Assembly (NCBI RefSeq): GCF_001485215.1
Contig: NZ_BBWW01000001.1
Span: 1,116,001 to 1,180,000 of the forward strand
Direction: 5' to 3'
Length of the DNA: 64,000 nucleotides
Origin: Leptolyngbya sp. NIES-2104
GTDB taxonomy: Bacteria; Cyanobacteriota; Cyanobacteriia; Leptolyngbyales; Leptolyngbyaceae
Program-made: the position numbers and the translations under genes
Notes under the pieces: model-generated
The model's input: the letters and a program-made list of their open reading frames with translations, nothing else
Told to the model about the DNA's origin: nothing
Databases searched by the model: none
Shown: piece by piece, positions 36,665 to 45,480 of the stretch
How positions within the stretch are numbered: position 1 is the first letter of the stretch
Layout of the letters: every line of letters begins with the position of its first letter

Positions 36665-38299
36665 TTACTCTAGTCCATGACTTTTACCAATTACCCAATG
36701 TCGCTTGAAGAATCGCGCCAAACTGGACTCCTCCAGCGATAGATAGATCGGGCGACCATGCGGACAGGTGCGCGGATTGCGGGTTTTCTGCCATCGATCG
36801 ATTAAACTTTGCATTTCGTCGATCGACAATGGAACCCCATTCCGAATCGCACTTCGACAAGCGACTGCCACCTGTGCCGCCTGCAAATCTCCACCTAAAC
36901 TCAGTTCGATCAAGGCATCTCTACAGTCTTCCCGTTGCGCCAAAAGTTCAGGAGTCGATCGCACTGCCCACAATTGCTCACCAAATGGATCAACTTCGAT
37001 CCCAACCCGTTGCAGTTGTTCGACTTGAGAAATCGATAGTTGATTTAGCACGATCGCAGGTTCAAGTGGGATGATTTGCCAGCGATCGCTAATCTCTTCA
37101 AACAAGATTCGCTCATGTGCGATATGTTGCTCAATCAGCCACATTCCTGATGAATGTTCTGCCAGAATGTAGCGATTGTGAACTTGAGTCAGTGCTTTGA
37201 GAAATGAAAACTCAGGTTCAGGCACAATTTCACGCTGCACATGATAGCCAGCATCCGATTCAGCAGCTTTGATCAATTGGCTCACTTGTGAAGTGTAAAG
37301 ACCTTCAGGAACAGTCTCAGGATTGATTCGGAGGGCTTGAGCGATCGCAGTTTTCACCTGCTCTTTCCATTCATCCAAATTATGCAAATACACTTCCGCT
37401 TTTGCAGGATGGCGATTCCAATCAATATGTTCGGGTGCAAGTTGCAGATGGATTAAACAGATGGGATGTCGATCGCGGGGTAATGTTCTACGAAATGCTC
37501 CTAAAATCGTTTGTTCTAGCTCTGGAAACTGCACAAACCGACCATTCACAGCAACTTTCACCCAATCGGGTCGATGTCGATGAGCGCGATCGGGCAATCC
37601 TAGTACTAAAGAAATTGCAGCCGATTGAAGCTCGGCTAGATCTTCAATTCGCACATCTTTCAACAGTTGCGGTAGTAAATCTTTCGCAGAGTTCCCCGCC
37701 CAGAGATTGAACCATAATCGATCGTTTTGATACACCTGCCAAGTAATTCGCGGGTGAGCTAATGCAATCTGATAGATGGTTTGCTGAACGGCTTTTAATT
37801 GTTGCGAAGTCGAAGGTAAACCCTCGCGTCTCGCTTCCCAGGTTTCAAATAAGCGATCGACAATCACGATCGTTCCAGGCGCGATCGCAACCGATTCCAC
37901 TTGATCCGCTTCTCCATCCGTTCGATAAGTCACTTTCCAGCCCGGTTCTAAAGCTGTTCGACTAAGAATCTCTAAGTTTGAGAGTTGCGCTAAACTGTGC
38001 AGCGCTTCCCCTCGAAATCCCAAGCTGTGAATTTGGAAGAGATCAGCGCGATCGCGAATCTTGCTCGTACTATGCGGCTGTGCAGCTTTCCGCAAATCGT
38101 CTAAACTGATTCCTGCGCCATTGTCCGCGACTCTGATCCGCCATTGATCCGCCCATACAGAAACGGTGATCCGAGTGGCTCCGGCATCGATCGCATTTTC
38201 AACGAGTTCGCGCACGACTGCCGCAAGTGAATCGATCACTTCTCCGGCAGCGATTAAATGAACAACGTCGATCGGTAGTGGCTGTATCTGATGTCCCAT
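36665..38299 (-). CDS. mutL: DNA mismatch repair protein MutL
   Basis: 544-aa GHKL ATPase coordinating mismatch repair. ATP site motifs ELVENAIDAG, DNGAGIS and GFRGEALHS are complete. The C-terminal dimerisation/endonuclease part has LIEQHIAHERILFEEI where the endonuclease family has DQHA-x2-E-x4-E; the first acid is Glu, not Asp. CPHGRPIYL near the end is the conserved metal-site segment. The linker is short, which explains the modest length. Confidence 0.93.
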   Translation of the reverse strand: MGHQIQPLPIDVVHLIAAGEVIDSLAAVVRELVENAIDAGATRITVSVWADQWRIRVADNGAGISLDDLRKAAQPHSTSKIRDRADLFQIHSLGFRGEALHSLAQLSNLEILSRTALEPGWKVTYRTDGEADQVESVAIAPGTIVIVDRLFETWEARREGLPSTSQQLKAVQQTIYQIALAHPRITWQVYQNDRLWFNLWAGNSAKDLLPQLLKDVRIEDLAELQSAAISLVLGLPDRAHRHRPDWVKVAVNGRFVQFPELEQTILGAFRRTLPRDRHPICLIHLQLAPEHIDWNRHPAKAEVYLHNLDEWKEQVKTAIAQALRINPETVPEGLYTSQVSQLIKAAESDAGYHVQREIVPEPEFSFLKALTQVHNRYILAEHSSGMWLIEQHIAHERILFEEISDRWQIIPLEPAIVLNQLSISQVEQLQRVGIEVDPFGEQLWAVRSTPELLAQREDCRDALIELSLGGDLQAAQVAVACRSAIRNGVPLSIDEMQSLIDRWQKTRNPRTCPHGRPIYLSLEESSLARFFKRHWVIGKSHGLE

Positions 38300-38400
38300 C
38301 CTTTCAGTTTACAAAATTGAAAGAGTTGTGTGATTTGCGGGGGAATTTGTGCGATCGCGGTGTATCAATAAGACAAGTCCCCCTCACCGCTTGAATTCTC

Positions 38401-40536
38401 ATGGTTTTTGATCCCGGCTTGATTGTAACCACAGAAGTTCTCAAGAAACTGACCACGCTCGTTCTTGACACCGCTTGGAAACAGGGCGGTCACGCGATCG
38501 ATAAACAGAAACAGCAGAAGATCGAAAGCGCCGTCCGAGAATATGTCCAAACGTATGAAAAGCGCCATTGCAGCTTGAAATATGATTGCTTGCGAATGGA
38601 TAATTCGCTGACGTTAGAAGAAATTTACACCGATGTACAGGTTTTGAATACTCGCGAGAGTCGCCGTTTTGAATCGCCTGAAGCGTTGAAAGAACTGTTT
38701 CTAGGGACGGGGCGAGGATTTGCCTTCGAGAAAACGACTCGTGAAGAAGGCATCGCAGTGGCGAACCTTGAACCTCGGTTGATGGTGTTGGGAAGTCCGG
38801 GAATTGGGAAATCGACGTTTTTGAGGAAAGTGGGACTAGAAGCGCTGAAGTGGCAAACTGCGAGGTATCGGCATGAATTGATTCCGGTGTTTATCGAGTT
38901 GAGGCAATTTGGCGATCGACATTCAGAGATCGAGTCATTGATCGCTGATGAGTTTGAAACGTGCGGATTCCCAGACCCGGAAGGAACGACGCGGAAACTT
39001 TTGCTGGCAGGGAAGTTGCTGATTTTGTTGGATGGATTGGATGAAGTACCTACGGCTTATTGTGATCGGGCGATCGAGCAGATTGATCGGTTTGTCGATC
39101 GATATGACAAAAATCGCTTTATTGCCTCCTGTCGAATTGCTGCATATAAAGGCGGATTTCCCCGCTTCAAAGATGTGACAATGGCGAACTTTGACGATGA
39201 GCAGATGGAAACGTTTGTGCGCCAGTGGTTTAGACGAGAGCCGAAGATAGCTGATCAATATTGGGAATTGCTCAAGAGTTCAGACTACAAAGCGGTAAAA
39301 GAATTAGGGCAAACGCCGTTACTGCTAACTTTGCTTTGTGCAGTTTATGACGAATCGCAGAGTTTACCGAAGCAAAGAGCCGCGTTGTATGGTGAGGCGT
39401 TGGAAGTTTGGTTAAAGAAATGGGCAGCAGAACGACGAGTGCATCGTGATCCGATCTATCAAGAATTGAACCTTCAGCTAGAACAAGTTCTGCTATCTGA
39501 GATTGCTTATCAGAGCTTTGCAGAAGATCAATTGTTTTTCTCAAAGCGAGAACTGACAGAACAAATTCGAGCTTTTCTCGTTAACAATCTCAATGCACCG
39601 AAGCATCTCGATGCACAAGCCACGCTGTATGCCATTCAAGTGCAGCAAGGAATCTTAGTTGAACGGGCTAGAGATACTTTCTCGTTTTCGCATCTGACCT
39701 TCCAGGAGTATCTGACCGCTCAATATATTGTTGATGAGCAGCAATTAGAAGCGTTAGTTACGAATCATCTAACTGATTTCCGTTGGCGTGAGGTTTTTCT
39801 ACTAGTCGCAGGCTTACTGAGAAATGCTGATAAGTTGCTGGAGCTTATGGAACGTAAAACACAAGAAATCATCAGTTCGAGTATCAATGTCTGTGGACTA
39901 GTAATATGGTCAAACTTAATAACAGCAAACACTGAGAGTGCTTGTAGCCCAATCACCAAGCGTGCTTTGGCAATCTTTCTTGCTTTATCATTCGATAAAA
40001 CTCTTCAACAAAGCCGCGCTCTTAAATTGGTATCAACGCTGGATAAATCTCAAAGGCTAGAGCAAATCTGCGAACTTACTAATAACTTAGCTCGAAAGTT
40101 TATCGAGTATCGTTCTCTAAGTCCAGTTTCAAATACTGATAACTCTATTGAAAACATTCATGAGATTGCTCATGTTTTATTTGGAAAGCTTGAAGAAATA
40201 AAAATTTTTGAAACTAAGTTTAGCAGTTCGCATTTTTTCCAACAGCAACCTTTACAAGAAACCCGAATTACTGGCTCTGCTGAAGAACGACCCTTTAAAT
40301 CTCTTAAAGAGTTTGAAGAAGATGCCAATTTCGTCTTAGACAATTGGTGTATTCAGCTTCGACTACCACCTGAGTGGGCTGACTTAGCTCAATATGATGT
40401 TTATCCTTTGCGAGATTACCTCTACGCCAACGAGTTGATGATTCGCTGCAAAGAAGCTGCCTTGCGAGTATCGCCGCAGGTGTGGAACGCGATCGAATCC
40501 CGAATGCTAACGATCAGCGATAATGAAACCATATAA
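38401..40536 (+). CDS. NACHT-domain (NLR-like) STAND ATPase
   Basis: 711-aa protein. Residues 1-~120: helical N-terminal domain of unknown fold group. NACHT domain: Walker A GSPGIGKST (131-139), Walker B LLILLDGLDEVP (D211, D214, E215), then ASCRIAAYKGGF (sensor-1 type). Winged-helix/NACHT-associated part FSHLTFQEYLTAQYI near 430. The C-terminal ~250 residues are helical and end WNAIESRMLTISDNETI. No LRR, TPR or WD repeats and no recognised nuclease or TIR effector. Bacterial NACHT proteins (bNACHT) include anti-phage defence members; that role here is inference. The last codons recur twice downstream (see repeats). Confidence 0.85.
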   Translation: MVFDPGLIVTTEVLKKLTTLVLDTAWKQGGHAIDKQKQQKIESAVREYVQTYEKRHCSLKYDCLRMDNSLTLEEIYTDVQVLNTRESRRFESPEALKELFLGTGRGFAFEKTTREEGIAVANLEPRLMVLGSPGIGKSTFLRKVGLEALKWQTARYRHELIPVFIELRQFGDRHSEIESLIADEFETCGFPDPEGTTRKLLLAGKLLILLDGLDEVPTAYCDRAIEQIDRFVDRYDKNRFIASCRIAAYKGGFPRFKDVTMANFDDEQMETFVRQWFRREPKIADQYWELLKSSDYKAVKELGQTPLLLTLLCAVYDESQSLPKQRAALYGEALEVWLKKWAAERRVHRDPIYQELNLQLEQVLLSEIAYQSFAEDQLFFSKRELTEQIRAFLVNNLNAPKHLDAQATLYAIQVQQGILVERARDTFSFSHLTFQEYLTAQYIVDEQQLEALVTNHLTDFRWREVFLLVAGLLRNADKLLELMERKTQEIISSSINVCGLVIWSNLITANTESACSPITKRALAIFLALSFDKTLQQSRALKLVSTLDKSQRLEQICELTNNLARKFIEYRSLSPVSNTDNSIENIHEIAHVLFGKLEEIKIFETKFSSSHFFQQQPLQETRITGSAEERPFKSLKEFEEDANFVLDNWCIQLRLPPEWADLAQYDVYPLRDYLYANELMIRCKEAALRVSPQVWNAIESRMLTISDNETI

Positions 40537-40549
40537 AGCGCGATCGAGG
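40489..40549 (+). repeat. 3'-tail repeat, copy 1 (end of the NACHT gene)
   Basis: The last 16 codons of the NACHT gene plus the following AGCGCGATCG. The core GATCGAATCCCGAATGCTAA and the trailing TAAAGCGCGATCG recur at 41278 and 41847, downstream of the two small gene pairs. Confidence 0.6.
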
Positions 40550-40557
40550 AAACCAAC

Positions 40558-40827
40558 ATGAACGATCGAGAACAGCTTCTTCAAGAACTGGAACAAGCCC
40601 CAGACGAACTCATCGTCGAGATCTTAAACTTTGTGCGATCGACAAAAGCCCAGCAAACTGAACTTCCATCTAACATCACTCCGATTGATGTTGCTGAACT
40701 GCAAAAGCAAATTCCTACCACTCCTGAAGCGCGATCGCGCCGTCTTAGAGAATGGGTTGCCAGTCTGCCACAAGACAGCCCAGGACTTCCAGACGAAGCG
40801 ATGCACCGAGATACTATGTACGACTGA
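40558..40827 (+). CDS. DUF2281-like antitoxin of a PIN toxin
   Basis: 89 residues. The N-terminal helix ELEQAPDELIVEILNFVRS is typical of DUF2281-type antitoxins; the rest is polar and probably disordered until bound to toxin. GAGG precedes the ATG. It overlaps the PIN gene in TGATG, the usual layout of type II pairs with the antitoxin first. It begins 21 bp after the NACHT stop, so it may be cotranscribed with NACHT. Confidence 0.75.
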   Translation: MNDREQLLQELEQAPDELIVEILNFVRSTKAQQTELPSNITPIDVAELQKQIPTTPEARSRRLREWVASLPQDSPGLPDEAMHRDTMYD

Positions 40828-41276
40828 TGCCGCAATACCTTCTAGATACCAATATTCTTTTGCGCCTCAGTGATCCGAACGCAGTTCTCAATGCACTTGT
40901 TTTAGATACGGTCGATCGCTTAGTTTTGCAAGGTGATTCCTGTGTGATCACCGCTCAAGTCCTAGTTGAGTTTTGGGTAGTTGCAACTCGTCCAGTTTCA
41001 GTGAATGGACTCGGCTGGACAACTGAGCAAACTCGCATCAGAATTCAACAACTTCTGACTCAATTCGCTCTCCTACCAGAAACCGAAGCGATCTTTACAA
41101 CTTGGTTAGACCTCGTAACAACCCATCAAGTGATGGGAAAACGCACTCACGATCTACGTCTCATCGCCGTAATGTTGGTCTACAACATCACACATTTGCT
41201 CACGCTGAATCCCCGCGACTTTCCCAATAATATTGGAATCACGATCGTACAGCCTCAAGATCTGTTAATTCCATGA
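40827..41276 (+). CDS. PIN-domain toxin (VapC-type)
   Basis: 149-aa ribonuclease of the PIN family. Acidic active-site residues: D7 in YLLDTNILLRL, E in LVEFWVVATR, D in KRTHDLRLIAVM, and NPRDF near the end. The start is the ATG overlapping the antitoxin stop; an upstream in-frame ATG at 40752 lies in the antitoxin frame and is rejected. Type II toxin that would cut tRNA or rRNA when free. Followed at once by copy 2 of the NACHT tail repeat. Confidence 0.85.
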   Translation: MPQYLLDTNILLRLSDPNAVLNALVLDTVDRLVLQGDSCVITAQVLVEFWVVATRPVSVNGLGWTTEQTRIRIQQLLTQFALLPETEAIFTTWLDLVTTHQVMGKRTHDLRLIAVMLVYNITHLLTLNPRDFPNNIGITIVQPQDLLIP

Positions 41277-41277
41277 A

Positions 41278-41355
41278 GCGATCAAATCTCGAATGCTCAC
41301 TGTGCAAGATTAAAAACGTAATCGTTTCTCCCAATTTCTTATCAAAATCAGATTA
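41278..41355 (+). repeat. Degenerate copy 2 of the NACHT gene 3' tail
   Basis: Translated in the phase of the NACHT tail it reads AIKSRMLTVQD, a stop, then KRNRFSQFLIKI. The DNA matches copy 3 closely over the whole length with one 3-bp gap. It is followed by TCAAAGCGCGATCG, as in copy 1. Lies between the PIN pair and the DUF4258/DUF2283 pair. Confidence 0.65.
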
Positions 41356-41383
41356 GTCGTTAATCAAAGCGCGATCGTCCAGA

Positions 41384-41653
41384 ATGGAAAAAGAGATTCG
41401 ATTCAGTGAACACGCGATCGCAAAACTACAAATCTTGCAGGAAATGAACATTCCACTCACAATCGAATTCATCGAAGCAATCATTCGATCACCCGATCAG
41501 CTTGAAATTGCAGAAGATGACAAACGGATTGCTCAAAAACAACTCGACGATCGCCGAGTTTTGAGAGTGGTTTATCGAGAATTTGCAGCATTCGCCTTCG
41601 TTATTACACTTTGTCCAGGAAGGAAATCAAGACATGCAAAAGATTCGCTATAG
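41384..41653 (+). CDS. DUF4258-family small protein (toxin-like)
   Basis: 89 residues: RFSEHAIAKLQILQEMNIPL, then DDRRVLRVVYREF. This is the DUF4258 fold, a RelE/ParE-like small domain often found beside DUF2283. Its last 20 bp overlap the DUF2283 gene. By analogy with RelE folds it may be the toxin half, but this is not proven for the family. Confidence 0.7.
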   Translation: MEKEIRFSEHAIAKLQILQEMNIPLTIEFIEAIIRSPDQLEIAEDDKRIAQKQLDDRRVLRVVYREFAAFAFVITLCPGRKSRHAKDSL

Positions 41654-41837
41654 CCCCGATGTAGATGCTTTGTTAATTCAAGTATCAGATGAACCGATTT
41701 CTCACGCTGAAGAGGATGGACAGATGATTTTGCACTATTCAAAACAAGACAAGCTCGTTTTGATTGAGATTCTAGAGGTGCAAAAATTTATCGCAGCCGG
41801 AGATGATCCTCAGATGATAATGACCCCTGAGCATTAG
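41634..41837 (+). CDS. DUF2283-family small protein (antitoxin-like)
   Basis: 67 residues, MQKIRYSPDVDALLIQVSDE and LVLIEILEVQKFI: the full DUF2283 signature. I start at the ATG at 41634, with AGGAAGG upstream; the longer frame from 41583 lies within DUF4258. DUF4258-DUF2283 pairs are common in cyanobacteria and are thought to be toxin-antitoxin-like. Confidence 0.75.
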   Translation: MQKIRYSPDVDALLIQVSDEPISHAEEDGQMILHYSKQDKLVLIEILEVQKFIAAGDDPQMIMTPEH

Positions 41838-41846
41838 ACAGATAGA

Positions 41847-41925
41847 GATCGAATCTCGAATGCTCACCGTGCAAGATTGGCAGGATCGCGATCGTTTCTC
41901 CCAATTTCTTGTCAAAATCGGTTAA
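41847..41925 (+). repeat. Degenerate copy 3 of the NACHT gene 3' tail
   Basis: Open in the NACHT phase: IESRMLTVQDWQDRDRF then SQFLVKIG and TAA at 41923, followed by AGCGCGA. It begins 9 bp after the DUF2283 stop. It may preserve the original, longer C-terminus of the ancestral NACHT-type gene. No start codon with a ribosome site, so not a gene by itself. Confidence 0.65.
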
Positions 41926-41937
41926 AGCGCGAATTTA

Positions 41938-42309
41938 TCAATCTTCTAAAATGGCATCGATTTGATCTGCCAATGTTAGTGGATCATACGGTTTTGTAAT
42001 CACGGCTGCGATCGCAAATTGAGTGAATTGCCGACGATCTGAAGCTTGAGCTTTCGCCGTTAATAAAATCACAGGAATGTTCTGGGTGACTGGGTTAGCT
42101 TGAAGTTGTTCAAAGGTTGCTAAGCCATCCATATCTGGCATCATCACATCTAAAAGAACTGCATCGGGTTGCTCGATCGCGGCTTTTTTCAGTCCTTCGG
42201 CACTTGAGCCAGCAGTTAGCACTTCCCAACCTCGCGCAATCTCTAAACAAAGCTGCGTCGCTTCCCGAATGTCCGGTTCATCGTCGATAATTAAAATCCG
42301 TTTAATCAT
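41938..42309 (-). CDS. Stand-alone response regulator receiver
   Basis: 123-aa CheY-like receiver without output domain. DDEPD acidic pair, phospho-Asp in VLLDVMMPD, T in LLTAK, K in ITKPYDP. It starts 2 bp after the stop of the preceding GAF/PAS kinase, so it is the kinase's natural phosphate acceptor. Probably acts through protein contacts or a relay. Confidence 0.9.
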   Translation of the reverse strand: MIKRILIIDDEPDIREATQLCLEIARGWEVLTAGSSAEGLKKAAIEQPDAVLLDVMMPDMDGLATFEQLQANPVTQNIPVILLTAKAQASDRRQFTQFAIAAVITKPYDPLTLADQIDAILED

Positions 42310-42311
42310 AG

Positions 42312-44888
42312 CTATGACTGATTTGAGAAGACTGGAATGGTGAAGTAAAACGCACTCCCTTCACCGAATCGACTTTCAACCCAGATTTTTCCGTCGTGCT
42401 GCTCAACGATCTCGCGGCAAATGGTCAGTCCTAATCCAGTTCCACCCTGTTGCCGAGAATTTGAAGCATCGACTTGCTGAAAGCGATCGAAAATCACATC
42501 TAGCTTATCTTCAGGAATGCCAATCCCTTGATCTTTGACACAAAACCGCACATAGGCTCCATTTTCCTGATGTCGTCTGCGTTTGCGCTGTGAATCCACA
42601 AAATCAGCCGTGAGGGAAACGGTCGATCGAGCCGGAGAAAATTTAATTGCATTGCTCAAAAGATTAGTTAGGGTTTGAATAATGCGATCGGGATCTGCCC
42701 AAAGTTGCGCTGCGATCGAGGTCACAGATAAAGTAATTTCCTCACGTTCTGCCATTGCCCGCATTGCATCAGCGGATTGCACCATGAGATCAGCGGCATT
42801 ACAGCGCCGTTTATCCATTGCAACTTTGCCAAACTTGATGCGCTCAATGTCCAGAATGTCACTAATCAGACGCACTAATCGATTGGTATTTGAATAAGCA
42901 ATTTCTAGCATTCGCTTGCTTTTATCCGGTCGATCGTCGAGCATTCCAGTCGATAGCAAACCGAGCGTACTCCGAATCGAAGTCAAAGGCGTTCTCAGTT
43001 CATGGCTCACAATTGAGACAAATTCATCTTTCATCTGCTCAATCATTTGGCGTTCCGTGATGTCTTTGAAAACGATCACCGCTCCCACAATCCGATCACA
43101 TTCCCGAATCGGACTACTCACATACTCGATCGGAAACGTGGAACCATCTCGCCGCTGAAACACATCGCCGTTTCGATGTTCGATCGTGCCTTTTCGCAGC
43201 GTTGTATGAATCGGACTATCCGCTAATAAATAAGGAATGCCATCGGATTTGGAATGCTTCAAATAAGTGTGCATCCATTGACCCACGAGATCATCAACTT
43301 CGTAGCCCAACATCTTTGCAGCCGTGGAATTGACAAAGGTAATTAAGCCTTGAGCATCAATTCCATAGATACCATCCCCGGCTGAATTTAAGATGAGTTC
43401 ATTTTGATGGCTCAATCGTTCGATCGAAGCTTCCGCCCGCTGGCGCTCCTCAATGATGAACTCTCGTTGTTCAATCTGTCTGACTAGCTCTTCGTTTGTA
43501 CGTTGCAGCTGCATTGTGCGTTGTAAGACACAGCGCTCTAAGTTGGAATTAAGCGTAGCAAGTTCGACTTCTGCTTTTTTGCGGCGTTTCACATCGCGTT
43601 TGAGATGAGCATTGAGCGATCGCACTCTTTGATACAATCCCCGCTGATGAATCGCCAACGCAAATACATGACTCAAGGTATGAGCAAGTTCGCGATCGAA
43701 GACTGTCCAAGGCTGTGATTGATTGCTTCTAAGTTCTTTCCAGGTTTCAAACGATAGCCTGGGTAACCGTTGCCGGGGGTCGCCCTGATCTAGCTTTCCT
43801 GCCCAAATTCGTTCAATGTCGATCGCGCATCGAAACACACTCAGATACCCTAATGTTTGCTGACGATACTGAATCGGAATCACGAGCAGGCTCCGCAGAT
43901 TCGCGCTGATCAATGCTGTTGATAGTTCTGCTGGCATTTCAGAGCGATCCACCTGATTAATCAGCCACACGCCTTCACTTTTGGGTTCAAGTTCTAGCCA
44001 GGTTTGCCAGAGTGGATGTTGCTCCAACAGAGTTGGAAAAGCAGATCGATCGAAGCCATTCTGTAAACTAGAAAGAACAGGTTGTTGTCCTTCTACAAAA
44101 AATTGAGACGCTTGATGGACTCCTTGTGGAAAGATATAAAGCCGCCCTCCAACCCCTTGAAAAGCTTGAATTACTTGCTCTAATGCTTGCTGAAGCTGCA
44201 TCTCAGGCAGTGCATGAAGCAAAGATGTGATTTGATTAATCGTAGCTTCTTGAGCCGCATAGCGACGAGTTTCTTGAAGAATATTAGCTTGAACGATCGC
44301 AATCGAAACCTGATCCGAGATCAACTGCATAATCTGTAGTTCTGTCTGTGTAAACCGACGCGGTTCACAATGATGAGAAACGAGCAAGCCCCATAGCTCT
44401 TCTTGTGCAATGATAGGAACGACTAACGACGATCGAACTCCCAGTGCGGTGAGATATTCAATATGACAAGGATCAGCCACTCGAAAGCGTAATTCTTCCT
44501 CGATCGTCGCCCCATCGCTTTGTTCAAGGAGCGGACTGACCCCGATTTCCTGAGTCAGCACATCGACAATCGATCGCTGTCGCACTCTTAAAAAGAGTTC
44601 TCTTGCTTCGGGTGGAATATCTTCTGCGGGAAACCAATGATTGAGCAAAGACGGTAATCGCTGATGATTAATCGCTTCTGCCACGACTTCACCGCTTCCG
44701 TCTGTGTCAAACCGATAGATTTTGACGCGATCAGTTTGCAGAAAAGCCCGGACTTCAGCAACCGTTGCGTTTAGAATGATCGGGAGTTCTAACGAATGGC
44801 GAATTCGATTGATCATGCGGTGCAACAGCACTGCAAAGGCGGTTTGTTGGGCTTCTGAGAGGTGTGGAGTGGAGGAGTTAGAAAACAT
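42312..44888 (-). CDS. Cyanobacteriochrome-like GAF-GAF-PAS histidine kinase
   Basis: 858 aa, soluble. GAF1 (~residues 30-205) has the bilin-attachment pattern Cys141-His142 in DPCHIEYLTALGVRSSLVVPI and FPAEDIPPEARELF, as in phytochrome-type and cyanobacteriochrome GAFs; a covalent bilin is therefore likely. GAF2 (~215-410) lacks it. A coiled coil precedes a PAS domain (~495-610, ending VIVFKDITERQ). HisKA SHELRTPL near residue 625 and HATPase with LLSNAIKFS, DQGIGIPED and GTGLGLTI are intact. First part of a light-sensing operon with the receiver 2 bp downstream. Confidence 0.87.
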   Translation of the reverse strand: MFSNSSTPHLSEAQQTAFAVLLHRMINRIRHSLELPIILNATVAEVRAFLQTDRVKIYRFDTDGSGEVVAEAINHQRLPSLLNHWFPAEDIPPEARELFLRVRQRSIVDVLTQEIGVSPLLEQSDGATIEEELRFRVADPCHIEYLTALGVRSSLVVPIIAQEELWGLLVSHHCEPRRFTQTELQIMQLISDQVSIAIVQANILQETRRYAAQEATINQITSLLHALPEMQLQQALEQVIQAFQGVGGRLYIFPQGVHQASQFFVEGQQPVLSSLQNGFDRSAFPTLLEQHPLWQTWLELEPKSEGVWLINQVDRSEMPAELSTALISANLRSLLVIPIQYRQQTLGYLSVFRCAIDIERIWAGKLDQGDPRQRLPRLSFETWKELRSNQSQPWTVFDRELAHTLSHVFALAIHQRGLYQRVRSLNAHLKRDVKRRKKAEVELATLNSNLERCVLQRTMQLQRTNEELVRQIEQREFIIEERQRAEASIERLSHQNELILNSAGDGIYGIDAQGLITFVNSTAAKMLGYEVDDLVGQWMHTYLKHSKSDGIPYLLADSPIHTTLRKGTIEHRNGDVFQRRDGSTFPIEYVSSPIRECDRIVGAVIVFKDITERQMIEQMKDEFVSIVSHELRTPLTSIRSTLGLLSTGMLDDRPDKSKRMLEIAYSNTNRLVRLISDILDIERIKFGKVAMDKRRCNAADLMVQSADAMRAMAEREEITLSVTSIAAQLWADPDRIIQTLTNLLSNAIKFSPARSTVSLTADFVDSQRKRRRHQENGAYVRFCVKDQGIGIPEDKLDVIFDRFQQVDASNSRQQGGTGLGLTICREIVEQHDGKIWVESRFGEGSAFYFTIPVFSNQS

Positions 44889-44895
44889 AAGCGCA

Positions 44896-45321
44896 CTAGG
44901 AGTTTAGGGCAGTAAGGAATTGGACAAGGCGCGATCGCTCTAACTGATTGAGAATGTATTGAACTAATCCAGAAGCCGCGATCGATTGATCTAACAAACG
45001 ATTTGCGTTCACTGAGAAAGCTTTTTCCAGCATCTCAAGATTGTGGTGAATACTAAAAAGAACAATCAGAATCTGATTCCAATGTGGGGCACTGCGAATC
45101 ACTCCCTCGACAAATGTTGCAATACATCGCCAGACTGCTTCTCCGCTTGTGGCAATGTCGATCGCATCGTTTTTAACTGTTTCTAACGTCTGCACAGTAC
45201 AATCATCTTTCACACGCAGAATTCTCATACGATGAACTCCTTCTGCTGATTGCAACAGCACACTAAAAATCAAACGGCTCATACCGGATTGATCTGTCGT
45301 ATTAACAGATTGATTCGGCAT
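44896..45321 (-). CDS. Hypothetical 141-aa protein, first gene of the GAF kinase operon
   Basis: Not recognised. Mostly helical, no membrane segment; starts MPNQSVNTTDQSGMSRLIF, with an internal ATG 13 codons on. The end LVQYILNQLERSRLVQFLTA faintly recalls the last helices of effector-associated (death-like) domains, a weak guess. It ends 7 bp before the kinase gene, so it is almost surely cotranscribed with kinase and receiver. Confidence 0.6.
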   Translation of the reverse strand: MPNQSVNTTDQSGMSRLIFSVLLQSAEGVHRMRILRVKDDCTVQTLETVKNDAIDIATSGEAVWRCIATFVEGVIRSAPHWNQILIVLFSIHHNLEMLEKAFSVNANRLLDQSIAASGLVQYILNQLERSRLVQFLTALNS

Positions 45322-45480
45322 CAGACGCGCACCACTTAACGAGCATTATCTATAAAATTATGAGCTTATGTCACATCCATTTATAGAAGTTTGTATTTTT
45401 AGATATTTCTTGATGATTAATGAGTCAACACTCTCATAAGTAAGATATGGCGAAACGCGATCGATCTATTCTACAAAACG

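Noticed and set aside
36665-38299. MutL as inactive because of EQHIAHER instead of DQHA
   Set aside because: The ATPase motifs are complete and Glu for Asp is a mild change, possibly common in cyanobacteria; no sign of decay.
40752-40826. Upstream ATG of the PIN toxin frame
   Set aside because: Lies wholly within the antitoxin gene; MPQYLLDTN from 40827 is the normal PIN beginning and overlaps the antitoxin stop.
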